Shown here in pieces: positions 7,488 through 17,300 of a stretch of 34,568 nucleotides of DNA. The DNA comes from DASTPP01 sp035762175 (GTDB lineage Bacteria > Myxococcota_A > Polyangia > Polyangiales > Polyangiaceae). The stretch is taken from NCBI GenBank assembly GCA_035762175.1, contig DASTPP010000151.1:1-34568 (forward strand), written 5' to 3'. The notes beneath the pieces were generated by a model, which was not told the DNA's origin, made no database searches, and saw only the letters and a program-made list of their open reading frames with translations. Position 1 is the stretch's first letter. Every line of letters begins with the position of its first letter. The position numbers and the translations under genes are program-made.

Positions 7488-8630
7488 TCAGTCGGGGGGG
7501 CGTCGGCGCGAGCGGAGCACGTCGGCGTAGAGGGTCTGGTGGGCCCGGACCATGGCCTCGACGCTGAAGAGCTGCTCGAAGCGGGCGCGGCAGCGCTCGG
7601 CGGCGGCGGCGAGCAGGGCGGCGTCGGCGCGCACGCGCAGGATGGCGTCGGCGAGGGCGACCTCGTCGCGGGCGGGCACGAGGCGGCCGTGCACGCCGTC
7701 TTCGATGATCTCGGGGTTGCCGCCGACGCGGGTGGCGACGATGGGCTTGCCGGCGGCGAGGGCCTCGAGCAGGGCGAGGGGCAGGCCCTCCCAGAGCGAG
7801 GGCAGGGCGTAGAGGTCGAGGGCGGAGAGAAACTCGGGGATGTCGCGCCGGTAGCCGAGGAAGCGCACGCGGTCGCCGAGGCCGAGGGCGAGGGAGCGGC
7901 GCTCGAGCTCGGGGCGGGCGGGGCCCTCGCCGGCGATGACGAACCGGGCCTCGGGGGCGCGCTCGAGCACGCGGCGGGCGGCGCCGAGCAGGAAGCCGAC
8001 GCCCTTCTGCTCGGAGAGCACGACGCCGGTGCCGACGACGAAGTCGCCGTCGTGGCAACCGAACTCGCGGCGCAGGCGCTCGCGCGCGGCGGGGTCGTGG
8101 CGGAAGCGCTGGCCGTCGACGCCGTTGTAGATGACGCGCGCGCGCAGGGCGTAGTCGCGGGCGAGCGTCTTGCGCAGGTCGTCGGAGACGGCGACGACGA
8201 CGTCGGCGAGCCGCACGTACACGCGGAACTTGCGCTTCTGCGCGGGGGTGGCGCTGTAGATCTGGTTGTGCTCGGAGTAGACGAGCGGCGCGTTCGACCA
8301 GGCGAGGCGGCGGGCGAGGCCGCCGAAGACGAGCGGGGCGACGTTGTGCGCGTGCACGAGGTCGGCGCCGGTGCGGCGGAAGAACTGGGCGATGGCGCCG
8401 AGCACCGTCGGGTCGAAGTCGAGCGGGGGGCGGCGCCGGCCCTTGTCGACGACGAGCACGCGGTCGGGCGGCAAGAGGACGTCGGGGAAGAGCTTGCCCT
8501 GGCCGAGCAGGCAGACGAGCGAGGGCTCGAAGCGCTGGCGGTCGAGGCGGTTGACGAGGTTGATCGCGACCTTCTCGAGGCCCCCGACGTCGAGGTTGTT
8601 GACGACGAAGCAGACCCGGGTGCGGTTCAC
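7488..8630 (-). CDS. GT4-family glycosyltransferase
   Basis: 380-residue retaining glycosyltransferase of the GT-B fold, family GT4 type. The N-terminal lobe opens with CFVVNNLDVGGLEKVAINL, where GGxE/K contacts the acceptor or donor in this family, and contains VHAHNVAP and the linker YNGVDGQRFRHDP. The C-terminal lobe has VLSEQKGVGFLL, FVIAGEGP, FLGYRRDIPEFL and the EX7E motif EGLPLALLE, which binds the nucleotide-sugar. Length is normal. Start is GTG at 8628-8630; an ATG alternative is not present nearby and no strong Shine-Dalgarno is seen. It lies 81 bp downstream of the GNAT gene on the same strand, probably one operon for polysaccharide or glycoconjugate assembly. The sugar and acceptor cannot be told from sequence. 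Confidence 0.93.
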   Translation of the reverse strand: MNRTRVCFVVNNLDVGGLEKVAINLVNRLDRQRFEPSLVCLLGQGKLFPDVLLPPDRVLVVDKGRRRPPLDFDPTVLGAIAQFFRRTGADLVHAHNVAPLVFGGLARRLAWSNAPLVYSEHNQIYSATPAQKRKFRVYVRLADVVVAVSDDLRKTLARDYALRARVIYNGVDGQRFRHDPAARERLRREFGCHDGDFVVGTGVVLSEQKGVGFLLGAARRVLERAPEARFVIAGEGPARPELERRSLALGLGDRVRFLGYRRDIPEFLSALDLYALPSLWEGLPLALLEALAAGKPIVATRVGGNPEIIEDGVHGRLVPARDEVALADAILRVRADAALLAAAAERCRARFEQLFSVEAMVRAHQTLYADVLRSRRRPPD

Positions 8631-8711
8631 GGGGCGGGCTCGGGCGGCAAGGGTCGCTTGGGCGGTCGCCGGGGTCGCGGTCGGGTCGGGGGGGGCGGTG
8701 GCGGTGGCGGT

Positions 8712-9776
8712 TTAGACGTCCAAGTCGCCGTCAATCATATACCAGCGGCGCGGGTCGACGACAGCTTCGAGGGCCCCCCCCTCGAGCGCGAGGGGCTGCA
8801 CGAGGAAGGGCCGGGCGTCCGGGCGCCGGACGAAGCCGAGCCGCTTGAGCCGGGCGTAGAAGGCCCCGTCGGCGACGAGGTCGAGCGTGACCGAGGCGTA
8901 GCCGGCCGAGCGCAGCGCGCCCAGGAGGCGCAGCACGAGGGCCTCGAGCTCGCGGCCGGGCTCGGCGCAGAAGAGGTCGACGATCTGCGCGCGGCCGCCG
9001 CCCAGGCCGCGGTAGGTGGCGAAGCCGGCGAGGGCGCCGGAGCGGCGGGCGGTGAGGCCGAAGGTGTAGTGGCGCGCGCTGGGGAACCGCTCGTAGCGCC
9101 AGCGCAGGAAGGCCGCGTCGCGGGCGCCGGTGATGTCGTAGGCGGCGCGGGCGCGCTCCCAGAGCGAGTCGAAGCGGCCGTCGATGCCGCCGTCGTGGGC
9201 GCCCTCGCGCCCGCGGGCGAGCGCGAGCGCGGCGCCGCCCTCGGCGAGCGCGAGCGCGGCGTCGAGCAGGGCGCCGCCGAGGGCGGCGGCCGGGGCGGGG
9301 GCGCGGCGGCGCAGGAAGGGGGCGGTGCGCAGGGGCCGCGCCCAGGAGCTCGACTCGGCGATGGGGCTGTAACCGACGCGCTTGAAGACGGGCAGCGAGT
9401 TCTTGTTCGGGTAGCCCCAGACGAAGTCGTAGCGGTCGCGCCGGGCCGCCTCGAGGAGGGCGCGCTGCAGCATCAGGGCGGGGCCGCCGATGCGGTGGCG
9501 GCGGGCGACGGCGAGGTCGCAGAGCATGCCGGCGCGCGCCTCGCGCCCGGCGAGCCGCACGCGCCGGGGCAGGACCGAGGCGCAGCCGACCACGCCGTCG
9601 CGATCGTCTTCGATGACGACGGTGGTGGGGGGCCCCTCGGGGTTCTGCTCGTAGAGCCACCGGATGCGCTCGCGCACGACGCCGGCGACGGCCGGATCGT
9701 TCATGTTCTCGGCCCAGAGGCGGGCGAGCGCGTCGCGGTCGGCGTCGAGGGCGAGGGCGCGGGTGGCGTAGGCCAT
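8712..9776 (-). CDS. GNAT-fold acetyltransferase (two GNAT-like halves)
   Basis: 354 residues. The first half is a GNAT N-acetyltransferase domain: ALARLWAENMNDP, an acetyl-CoA loop region RRHRIGGPALMLQRALL, and FVWGYPNKNSLPVFKRVGY, which matches motif B of the family. The second half contains FLRWRYERFP ... HYTFGL followed by another GNAT-like sheet (VTLDLVADGAFYARLKRLGF), an arrangement typical of acetyltransferases found in exopolysaccharide loci. It probably acylates an amino sugar or similar acceptor; the substrate is unknown. ATG at 9774-9776; no clear ribosome site. Upstream is the 228-bp divergent region shared with the heparinase-like lipoprotein, so the two may be controlled together. 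GT4 follows downstream. Confidence 0.88.
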   Translation of the reverse strand: MAYATRALALDADRDALARLWAENMNDPAVAGVVRERIRWLYEQNPEGPPTTVVIEDDRDGVVGCASVLPRRVRLAGREARAGMLCDLAVARRHRIGGPALMLQRALLEAARRDRYDFVWGYPNKNSLPVFKRVGYSPIAESSSWARPLRTAPFLRRRAPAPAAALGGALLDAALALAEGGAALALARGREGAHDGGIDGRFDSLWERARAAYDITGARDAAFLRWRYERFPSARHYTFGLTARRSGALAGFATYRGLGGGRAQIVDLFCAEPGRELEALVLRLLGALRSAGYASVTLDLVADGAFYARLKRLGFVRRPDARPFLVQPLALEGGALEAVVDPRRWYMIDGDLDV

Positions 9777-9897
9777 GGGTCGAAGCCAAGAACCGTACCG
9801 CCTGCGGGGGGCGAAGGGGCGTGTTTTCGGGGGCGGGCGGCGGGCTCCGCCCCGTCCGTCGGGTTCGGGTGCGGGGCCGCGGCCCGCCGGGTCGGCG

Positions 9898-9925
9898 AGC
9901 GCCGACAGGGCGCCATGTCGGCGCT
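9898..9925. promoter_or_regulatory. 28-bp near-perfect palindrome in divergent intergenic region
   Basis: Arms 9898-9907 and 9916-9925 (AGCGCCGACA/TGTCGGCGCT) match exactly, and the 8-nt centre is itself palindromic except for one pair. It is sited between the divergent GNAT and heparinase-like genes, about 80 bp from the plus-strand start and 120 bp from the minus-strand start. This suits an operator for a dimeric regulator acting on both genes; a transcript hairpin is the alternative. Confidence 0.5.
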
Positions 9926-10004
9926 TTCGGGCGACGTCGGGCGGGGCGTCGGCGGGCGGGCGGGGGTTGACAAGGCGGGGTGCGGCGGGCACGAACCCGT
10001 AGCC

Positions 10005-12497
10005 ATGCGCCCCCCTTCGCTGCGCGCCCCGGCCCGGGCCGGGCTCGCCTTGCTGTCGACGGCCTTGCTCGCGGGCTCGCTCGCGGGCTGCGACCGGCTG
10101 AAGCGCAAGTTCAGCCCGAGCCAGCAAGACGAGCCGAGGGCGGCGCCCGAGGGGGTCAGGGTGGGCACGGCGCAGAACCTGGCGGCGTCGGTGGCGCTGC
10201 CGGGCGAGCACCCGCGCATCTGGGTGCGGGCGGCCGACCTGCCGCGGCTGCGCGGGTGGGCGACGGCGTCGAACCCGCTCTACAAGTCGGGGCTCGAGGC
10301 GGTGGCGCTCGAGGCGAAGAAGGCGTTCGACGCGGCGGCGCTGGGCTCGGGCGACTGCAACGTCAAGGGCAACTTCTGCGAGACGTACGCCGAGCTCTTC
10401 GCGTTCATGTCGCTCGTCGCGCCCGACGCGGGCCAGCGCAAAGAGTACGGCGAGCGGGCGAAGGGCATTCTGGTCCGGCTGCTCGAGCGGGTCGAGCGGG
10501 GCGACAAGGGCGACCCGCTGGTGGGCGAGCGCTTCGCGACGTACGACCGGTCGCGGTGGGCGGGCGAGGCCTTCCCCCTCGTCGTCGACTGGGTGTACCC
10601 GCTGCTGTCGCCGGCCGACAAGGCCCTCGCGCGGCGCGTCTTCTTGCGCTGGAGCGAGCACCTGCTGCGGGCGCAGGTGACGGCGCACAACCACCCCGAG
10701 CCCTTCGGCGTGGTCAACAGCCCCGAGCTGGTGAAGGCGCCGGCGGCGCGGCGCTACGCGCTCAACAATTACTTCAACGCGCACATGCGCAACCTCGGCC
10801 TGATGGCGCTCGCGCTCGACGAGGCCGACGACCCGCCCGAGCCCGACGCGAAGCGGGCGTACCCCCGGCTGCGCGACTACCTGGGCAACGCGACGGGGGC
10901 GTGGCTGTACATGGCCGACTCGGCCCTGCGGAGCGAGGCGGGCGGGGGGGGCGAGCCGCCCGAGGGCTTCGAGTACGGCTCGCAGACGCTCGCCTACCAG
11001 GCGCAGTTTCACCTGGCGCTGCAGACGGCGGGGGCGGCCGACGCGGCGAAGTTCGGGCCGCAGGTGGGCTCGCTGCTGCAGCACCCCTTCTGGCAGAAGG
11101 TGCTGCCGGCGTACGCGCACGCGCTGAGCCCGGCGCCGGTGGTGTACGAGTCGTGGAAGGGCGAAGAGTACCAGCCGGCGTACTACGGCGACGGGCAAGA
11201 GTTCGACGCGGGCGACCCGATCGACCTGTTCGCGCCCTACGCGCTCTACGCGCAGAACGCGGGCGACGCGTCGAAGCTGCCGCAAGCCCGGTGGGTGCAG
11301 CTGCACCTGACCGAGGGCGGGGCGAAGGGGCTCGAGCGGCGGGCGCGGGCGCTGAACGGGGGCGTGAACTTCCGGCAGGCGATCTGGTACTTTCTGCTCT
11401 TCGACCCGCAGGCGCCGCCGCCGCCCGACCCGCGGCCGGGCTACGGCCTGGTGCACCTGAACGAGGGGCTCGGGCACGTCTCGGCGCGCACGGGCTGGGG
11501 GCGCGACGCGAGCTGGTTCTTCTTTCAGAACGGCTGGCGGGCGGTCGACCACCAGCACGGCGACGGCAACAACTTCAGCTTCTACCGGGGCGGCGAGTTC
11601 TTGACCAAAGAGCGGGTCGGCTACGGCTCGCACTTCGAGAACTCGGACCAGCACAACACGCTGGCGCTCGAGAACGACAAGCCGCAGCACGCGGACGACG
11701 AGCGGCGCGGCTCGTTCTGGAAGCGCGGCTCGCAGTGGCCGCTCTCGGCGGCGGCCGACGGCAAGGTGCTGGCGAAGAGCGCGACGGGCGAGTACGTCTA
11801 CGCGCTCGGCGACGCGACGGGGCTCTACAACTCGGACTACGAGCGCATCAAGGCCGTCACGCACGCGAGCCGGTCGATCGTGTGGCTGCAGCCCGACCAC
11901 GTGGTGGTCTACGACCGGGCGCAGAGCCGCGAGGGGCTCTTCAAGCGCTTCTTCCTGCACACGCCGGCGCTGCCGACGGTCGCGGGCAACGTCACGACGG
12001 TGGCGACGCCGAAGGGCCAGCGGCTGGTCGTCACGACGCTCTTGCCCGAGCGGGCGCAGATCGCGGCCGAGGCGCACCCGCGGGGCGAGACGTCGGAGCA
12101 GCGCCCGGCGGAGAACGAGCCGATGCGGGCGTTCCTGCGGGTGACGGCGGAGGGGGCGCCTTCGGCGGCGCGCTTTCTGCACGTCCTGCAGGGCGTCTCG
12201 GGCGGGGCGCGGCCGGACGGGGCGCAGGCGGTGCGCAGCACGGGCGGGGCGCGCTTCGAGGGGGCGGCGTTCGGGGCGAACGCGGTGGTGTTTCCGGTGA
12301 CTGTCGAAGAGAAGGGGGCCGCGGCGACGACCTTCGTCGCGCCCGCGGGGGTCAAGCGCGTGCTGGTGACGGGGCTCGCGCCGGGGGCCGACTACGCGGT
12401 GGGCAAGAAGCCCGCGGGCGGCGGCACGGAGGTGACGGTGGGGCCGGGCGGCGGGGCGAAGGCGGACGGTGGCGGGGTGCTCGCGGTGGCGCTGTAG
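10005..12497 (+). CDS. Heparinase II/III-like lipoprotein (polysaccharide lyase fold)
   Basis: 830 residues. Signal peptide with lipobox LAGC, Cys29, so it is probably anchored to a membrane lipid. HPRIWVRAADLPRLRGW at about residue 72 is the usual opening of the alpha/alpha toroid of heparinase II/III and alginate-lyase-like proteins; a long helical domain follows to about 470. The C-terminal beta-sandwich carries VDHQHGDGNNFSFYRGG (His516, His518, Asp520), matching the conserved His/Asp region of the heparinase II/III family. It likely cleaves or trims an acidic polysaccharide in the periplasm or at the surface, by family; the substrate is not known. ATG at 10005; upstream in-frame extension lacks a signal peptide. 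It heads the plus-strand glycan gene run but is separated from it by 178 bp. Confidence 0.88.
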   Translation: MRPPSLRAPARAGLALLSTALLAGSLAGCDRLKRKFSPSQQDEPRAAPEGVRVGTAQNLAASVALPGEHPRIWVRAADLPRLRGWATASNPLYKSGLEAVALEAKKAFDAAALGSGDCNVKGNFCETYAELFAFMSLVAPDAGQRKEYGERAKGILVRLLERVERGDKGDPLVGERFATYDRSRWAGEAFPLVVDWVYPLLSPADKALARRVFLRWSEHLLRAQVTAHNHPEPFGVVNSPELVKAPAARRYALNNYFNAHMRNLGLMALALDEADDPPEPDAKRAYPRLRDYLGNATGAWLYMADSALRSEAGGGGEPPEGFEYGSQTLAYQAQFHLALQTAGAADAAKFGPQVGSLLQHPFWQKVLPAYAHALSPAPVVYESWKGEEYQPAYYGDGQEFDAGDPIDLFAPYALYAQNAGDASKLPQARWVQLHLTEGGAKGLERRARALNGGVNFRQAIWYFLLFDPQAPPPPDPRPGYGLVHLNEGLGHVSARTGWGRDASWFFFQNGWRAVDHQHGDGNNFSFYRGGEFLTKERVGYGSHFENSDQHNTLALENDKPQHADDERRGSFWKRGSQWPLSAAADGKVLAKSATGEYVYALGDATGLYNSDYERIKAVTHASRSIVWLQPDHVVVYDRAQSREGLFKRFFLHTPALPTVAGNVTTVATPKGQRLVVTTLLPERAQIAAEAHPRGETSEQRPAENEPMRAFLRVTAEGAPSAARFLHVLQGVSGGARPDGAQAVRSTGGARFEGAAFGANAVVFPVTVEEKGAAATTFVAPAGVKRVLVTGLAPGADYAVGKKPAGGGTEVTVGPGGGAKADGGGVLAVAL

Positions 12498-12675
12498 GGC
12501 GCCGGCGCGCGCGGCCCCGGGCGGCGCGCGGCGAGCGGCGCGCGGCGCGCGGCGCGGGGCGGGGGGCGCGGCGGCCCTCGCGCCGGGGGGCGGGGGGTGC
12601 CGAAAGGCGCGCCGCGGGCGGGGCGAAGGCGGCTTGCGCCCGCCGGTGCAACGCGCGTAGGGTTCGGGGGGCCGC
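12498..12675. other. Extremely G+C-rich gap with GGCGCGC runs
   Basis: 178 bp between the lyase-like gene and the six-gene operon, made mostly of GCGGCGCGCG-type short repeats. No promoter hexamers or terminator with a T-tract are visible. It may separate two transcription units or merely be a spacer. Confidence 0.4.
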
Positions 12676-13260
12676 ATGCCCTTTTCGAGCCCGGAGCGAG
12701 CAGCCTTGAGCTACCTGATCTTGCGCCAACTTTACGACGGCGACGTGATCGAGTGGCCGGTGGGCGACGAGCACCCGCTCGCCGGCGTCTTCGCGGCGCT
12801 CGAGGCGCAGGGCTACGTCGCCCGCTGGGATCGAATGTGGCCGCTGCGCGATCGCTACCGGCTGACCGAGCGGGGCATCGCGGCGATCGAGGCGGTCTAC
12901 CGGCCGAGCGAGGCCGAGGCGGTCTTTCAGCGGCTGCGCGCGGAGGGGCCCGCGGGGCGGCGCGCGGTGCTGCGCGCGCACCGGCTCGACCCGCGGCTGT
13001 GGCCGGTGCTGCACGATCCGCACACGCACTGGAGCAACTGGCCCCACTTCCGGGGGCCCTGGCACGACTACGTCTGGGAGGACGAGGTCGAGCGCGGGGC
13101 GCCCCCCGCGCCCGGGGCGGCGTCCGGGGCGTCCGGGGCGTACGACGCCGGCGAGGCGGTGCCGGCGCCCTGGCCGCGGCGCGACGTGGTCGACCTCGAC
13201 GCGGACGCGGGCCGGGTGGGCTTCGGCGAAGGCGACCGGGCCGACTACGACGTGTCGTGA
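12676..13260 (+). CDS. Small protein with winged-helix-like N-terminus, first gene of GT/radical SAM operon
   Basis: 194 residues, not assigned to a family. Residues about 8-75 (LSYLILRQLYDGDVIEW ... LAGVFAALEAQGYVARWDR ... RYRLTERGIAAIEAVY) have the helix-helix-wing character of PadR/MarR-like domains, in which the YRLTERG strand would form the wing. The rest holds an unusual His/Trp-rich stretch at about 115-140 (HDPHTHWSNWPHFRGPWHDY) and an acidic tail. Its last bases overlap the next gene (GTGA), tying it to the glycosyltransferase operon. It may be the operon's regulator, or a scaffold in which the wing-like domain binds protein. Both readings are inference. Confidence 0.75.
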   Translation: MPFSSPERAALSYLILRQLYDGDVIEWPVGDEHPLAGVFAALEAQGYVARWDRMWPLRDRYRLTERGIAAIEAVYRPSEAEAVFQRLRAEGPAGRRAVLRAHRLDPRLWPVLHDPHTHWSNWPHFRGPWHDYVWEDEVERGAPPAPGAASGASGAYDAGEAVPAPWPRRDVVDLDADAGRVGFGEGDRADYDVS

Positions 13261-14393
13261 AGGCCGCGACGATGGGCGCCGGGGGCTCGTTGCAAGGCGT
13301 CGCGCCGCCGCGGCCGCTGCGCGCGCTCTTCCTGGCGAACGACGGGCTGGGGGCGGGGCACCTGGTGCGCACGATCGCGATCGCGCGGGCGCTCGTGGCG
13401 GTGGGCGAGGCCGAGGGGGTGACGGCGCACACGCTGGTGGCGACCACGAGCGAGGCCGATACGTTGCTCTTCGGCTCGCCGGCGATCGCGAGCCTGCGCC
13501 TGCCGGCGCCGGCGCGCGCGCGGGCGGCGGGCTGGACGGACGCCGAGCGGCGCTACGTGGTCGAGCACGTGCTGCTCGGGGCGGCCGAGGGCTTCTCGCC
13601 GGACGTGCTGGTGGTCGACACGTTCCCGAGCGGGCCGCACGCCGAGGCGGCGCGCCTCTTGCGCGAGGTGCCGCTGCGGGTGCTGGTGCGGCGCACGGTG
13701 CGGCCCGAGAAGCGGCGCTCGCGGGCGCTGAGCGAGGGGCTCGACCTCTACGACCTGGTGGTGGTGCCCGACGACCCCACGCCGCTGCCGCCGGAGGCGC
13801 TCGGGGCGCGGTCGGTGCGGGTGCCGCCGGTGACGCTGGGCGAGCCGGCCGAGTGCCTCTCGCGGGCCGAGGCGCGGCGGGCGCTCGGGCTGCCGCGCAC
13901 GGGGCGCTGCGTGCTCGTCGGCGCGGGGGCGGGGGGCGACGGGGGCTCGAACGAGGCGCTCTTGCGGCTGGTCGACCTCGTGCGCGAGGCGGCCCCCACA
14001 TACCTGGCGGTGGTGGCCGAGGGGCCGCTGGCCGAGGCGGGCTCGTTCGCGGGGGCGCGCTCGGTGCGGGTGGCGCCGCTGCAGCGCTACCTCGCGGCCT
14101 TCGACGTCGCGATCGCGGCGGCGGGCTACAACACGGCGCACGAGCTGGCCAAGGCGGCGGTGCCGACGGTGCTCTACGCGCAAGAGCGTCCCTTCGACGA
14201 CCAGGCGGCGCGGGCGAAGCGCTTCGCCGAGGCGGGGCTCGCCGTCGAGCTCGCGAAGGCGACGGCCGAGGGGCTGCGCGAGGCGCTCGCGCGGGCGCGG
14301 GCGCTCAAGCCGAGCCCGCCGGCGGGGGGGGGCGCCGAGGCGGCGGCGAGGGCCATCTGGTCGCTCGCCCGGGGGAAGGCGCCGGCCCGGTGA
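13257..14393 (+). CDS. MurG-like (GT-B) glycosyltransferase
   Basis: 378 residues. The N-terminal lobe has ALFLANDGLGAGHLVRTIAIARAL; the G-x-GH motif with His35 is the hallmark of MurG/GT28-like enzymes. The C-terminal lobe has VAPLQRYLAAFDVAIAAAGYNTAHELAKAAVPTVLYAQERPFDDQAARAKRF, where AAGYNT..E contacts the nucleotide-sugar phosphate and ribose. Lacks the membrane-association patch of true MurG as far as can be seen, so the acceptor may not be lipid II. The GTG at 13257 overlaps the previous stop (GTGA) and is preferred; an internal ATG at 13272 is possible. It is a paralogue of the first domain of the next gene's product, so the operon encodes two related transferases. Confidence 0.9.
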   Translation: MKAATMGAGGSLQGVAPPRPLRALFLANDGLGAGHLVRTIAIARALVAVGEAEGVTAHTLVATTSEADTLLFGSPAIASLRLPAPARARAAGWTDAERRYVVEHVLLGAAEGFSPDVLVVDTFPSGPHAEAARLLREVPLRVLVRRTVRPEKRRSRALSEGLDLYDLVVVPDDPTPLPPEALGARSVRVPPVTLGEPAECLSRAEARRALGLPRTGRCVLVGAGAGGDGGSNEALLRLVDLVREAAPTYLAVVAEGPLAEAGSFAGARSVRVAPLQRYLAAFDVAIAAAGYNTAHELAKAAVPTVLYAQERPFDDQAARAKRFAEAGLAVELAKATAEGLREALARARALKPSPPAGGGAEAAARAIWSLARGKAPAR

Positions 14394-17300
14394 GGGTCGC
14401 GTTCCACGCGATCAACGGCGTCGGCCTCGGGCACCTCGCGCGGGCGGCATGCCTCGCGCGCGAGGCGCTCGCCCTCGTGCCGGGGGCGCGGGTGCTCGTC
14501 GTCACCAACGCGGGGGACGTGGGGCTGCTCGAGCGCGAAGGGCTCGACTACGTGCGGCTGCCGCCGCGGGCCGACGAGCCGCACGCCGACCCGGGGCGCG
14601 CGCGGCGGGCGCTCTTCGGGCCGCTCGAGCGGGCGGCGCTCGCGGCGGTGTACGAGACGTTCCGGCCGGATGTGGCGGCGTTCGATACCCATGCGCCGGC
14701 GTGGTTGGTCGAGCGGGCGGCGGGGCTCGGGGCGCGGACGGTGCTGGTGCTGCGCGAGCTGAGGGCGGCGGCGCTGGTGGCGTTTTGGGGGTCGCGGGAG
14801 GCGGCGGGGTTCGACCGCATTGTGGTGCCGCACGAGAGGGGGGAGGTCGAGCTGGGGGAGGTGCCCGGCGATTTGCCGATCGTGTGGGTTGGGCCCGTGG
14901 TGCGGATGGCGCGCTCGGGGGGCCCGTCGGCGCTCCCCTCCGGGCACCCCAAACTCGCCCCCCTGGCGGGGGGCTCAGACAGTGGGGCCCCCGCCCTTCG
15001 GGGAGCGCCGACGGGCCCCCCGAGCGCGCCGATGGACAGGGTCGGTGACGAGGGGGCGGTGGGGGATAGGGCGCCGTTCGTGGTGGCGCTGGCGGGCGGC
15101 GGGGGGCAGCCGGTCGATGCGCGGCGCTTCGTGCGGGCGGTGGCCGATGCGCACTGGCTCGTGCGGGGGCGGGTGCCATCGTTGCGGACGCTGCTGGTGA
15201 CGGGGCCTTATGGCAGGCCGCCGCCAGGGGTCGAGGGCTTCGAGGGGCTCGAGGTGGTGCGGGCCAGCGATCGGGTGGGCGAGCTGCTCGCGGGGGCGAC
15301 GGTCGCGCTGACGCAGGCGGGGTACAATACGGTGGCCGAGCTGTCGGCGCTGGGGGTGCCGGCGGTGCTGGTGCCGGGGGCGCGCAAGGCCGAAGATCAG
15401 GGGGCGAGGGCGCGCCGGCTCGCGGCCCGCGGCGCGGCGGTCGTGGCGCGGCCCGAGGCGCGATCGATCGCGGACGCGCTCGAGGGGCTCTTGCTGCGCC
15501 CGGGCGCGCTCGAGGCGATGCGGGCGGCGCACGCGGCGAACCCGCTGCGGCCGAAGAATCGCGAGGCGGCCGAGGCGCTCTTGCGCCCGGCGTGGCGGCC
15601 GGCGGGGCCGCCACGGCGCGTCGCCTTCGTGGCGCACGACTTCGCCCCGAAGCTCGGGGGCATGGAGACCGTCGCCCGCGAGCTCGCGCGGGGCGTGCGC
15701 GCGCTCGGGGTCGAGCCGGTCGTTTACACGACGCGCGGGCTCGAGCGGCCCGAGGCCCCGGGGCTCGGGGCGGAGAACGTTCGGCCCATCTTCCGGCCCG
15801 TGGGCTCGCCCCCGCGCATCGATCTCTGGGGCGATCTCGTGCGCCTCGTCGCGGCGCTCTTGCGCGACCCGCCCGACGTCGTGCACCTCTGCCACGCGGG
15901 GCTCGCGCCCTGGGTGCGGCCGCTGCGCGCGGCGCTGCCCTGCGCGGTGACGTGCCACGCGCACGGCAACGATCTGCTCGCCCCCTGGGTGCACCACGGC
16001 GGCGGGGCGGCGGCGTACGGGCGGGCGCTCGGGCGGGGGCTCGGGGCGGCCGACGCGGTGTTCGCGGTCTCGCGCTTCACGCGCTCGCTGCTCGAGGCGC
16101 GGGGGCTCGGGCCGGGGCGGGCGCGGCTGCTCTACGGCGGCGTCGACGCCGAGCGCTTCCGGCCCGGGCCGCCCGACCCCGGGCTCGGCGCGCGCCTCGG
16201 CATCGCCCCGGGCGACGAGGTGCTCTTGACGGTCTCGCGCCTCGCGCCCCGCAAGGGCCACCGCGTGGCGATCGCGGCGCTCGCGCGGCTCGCGCCCGCG
16301 CGGCCCCGGCTCGTGTACGCCTTCACGGGCGAGGGCCCGCGCGTCGACGAGCTGCGCGCCGAGGCCCGCGCGCTCGGCGTCGAGGGCAGGCTGCGGCCGC
16401 TCGGCGCCCTGCCCGAGGCCGAGCTGCCGGGGGTCTACCGGCTGGCGCGGGCCTTCGTGCTGTTGTCCGAGGGCGACGAGCGCGACGTCGAAGGCTTCGG
16501 CATCGCGCTGCTCGAGGCGGCCGCGAGCGGCCTGCCGGCGGTGGTGGCGCGCTCGGGGGGCATGGTCGAGGCGGTCGACGAGGGGCGCACGGGGCTCGTC
16601 GTGCCGCCGGGCGACGCCGAGGCGGCGGCCGAAGCGATCGCGGCGCTCGTGGGCGACGGGGCGAGGGCGGCGGCGATGGGGGCCGAAGCGAGGCGCCGGG
16701 CCGAGGCCTCGTTCGCGTGGGCGGCGGCGGCGCGGGGGCTCGTCGGCGCGTGGGCCGAGGCGCTCGCGGCGCCGCGGCGGGCGCGGCGCGCGACGGGGCT
16801 CGCGGCGGCGATCGGGCGCGGCGGGGGGAGCGAGGGCGGGCGGGGGCAGGTCGTGCGCGAGGCGCTCGCGAGCGCGCGCGACGGCGCCGCGCTCGCACGG
16901 CTCGCGCGGGCCGAGGCGTACGCCGAGCGGGGGGCGCGGGCGCGGCGGGAGGCTTCGTTCCGGCGCAGCGCCGAGCGGGGGCGGGTGCCGGCGATTCGCG
17001 CGACGGGCGAGGGGTACTGGCTCTTGCCCGAGGCGCTCGAGGCCGGCGAGGCCGCGGGCGTGCGGCCCGAGGTCGAGGTCAAGCTGCGGCGCTTTCTCGA
17101 GCCCGGCTTCCTCGCCGCCTTGCCGCGCGTGAGCGCCGTCTCGCTGGTGCACGCCGTGCCTTCGCCCGGGGCGGGCGAGCTGGCCGAGCGGGTGCGGGCG
17201 CGCGCGGAGGCCTTCGGCGGGGCGGTGCGCTCGCTGCGGCTCTTTCTGTCGCCCGCGGCGCAGGCCGACCCGGCGCTCGCCCTCTCGGCGCTGCCCGAGG

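Noticed and set aside
9967..9995. TTGACA as a -35 box for the heparinase-like gene
   Set aside because: No -10 hexamer at 16-18 nt spacing, and +1 would fall at the start codon without an A+T-rich element.
12498..12610. GGCGCGC repeats as an origin or iteron cluster
   Set aside because: No regular period, no A+T-rich unwinding region and no dnaA-like gene; plain low-complexity G+C sequence explains it.
8712..12677. Very long minus-strand open frame opposite the heparinase-like gene
   Set aside because: Only 8712-9776 (GNAT) has protein-family motifs; the rest is Arg/Ala/Pro-rich text caused by antisense of a G+C-rich gene.
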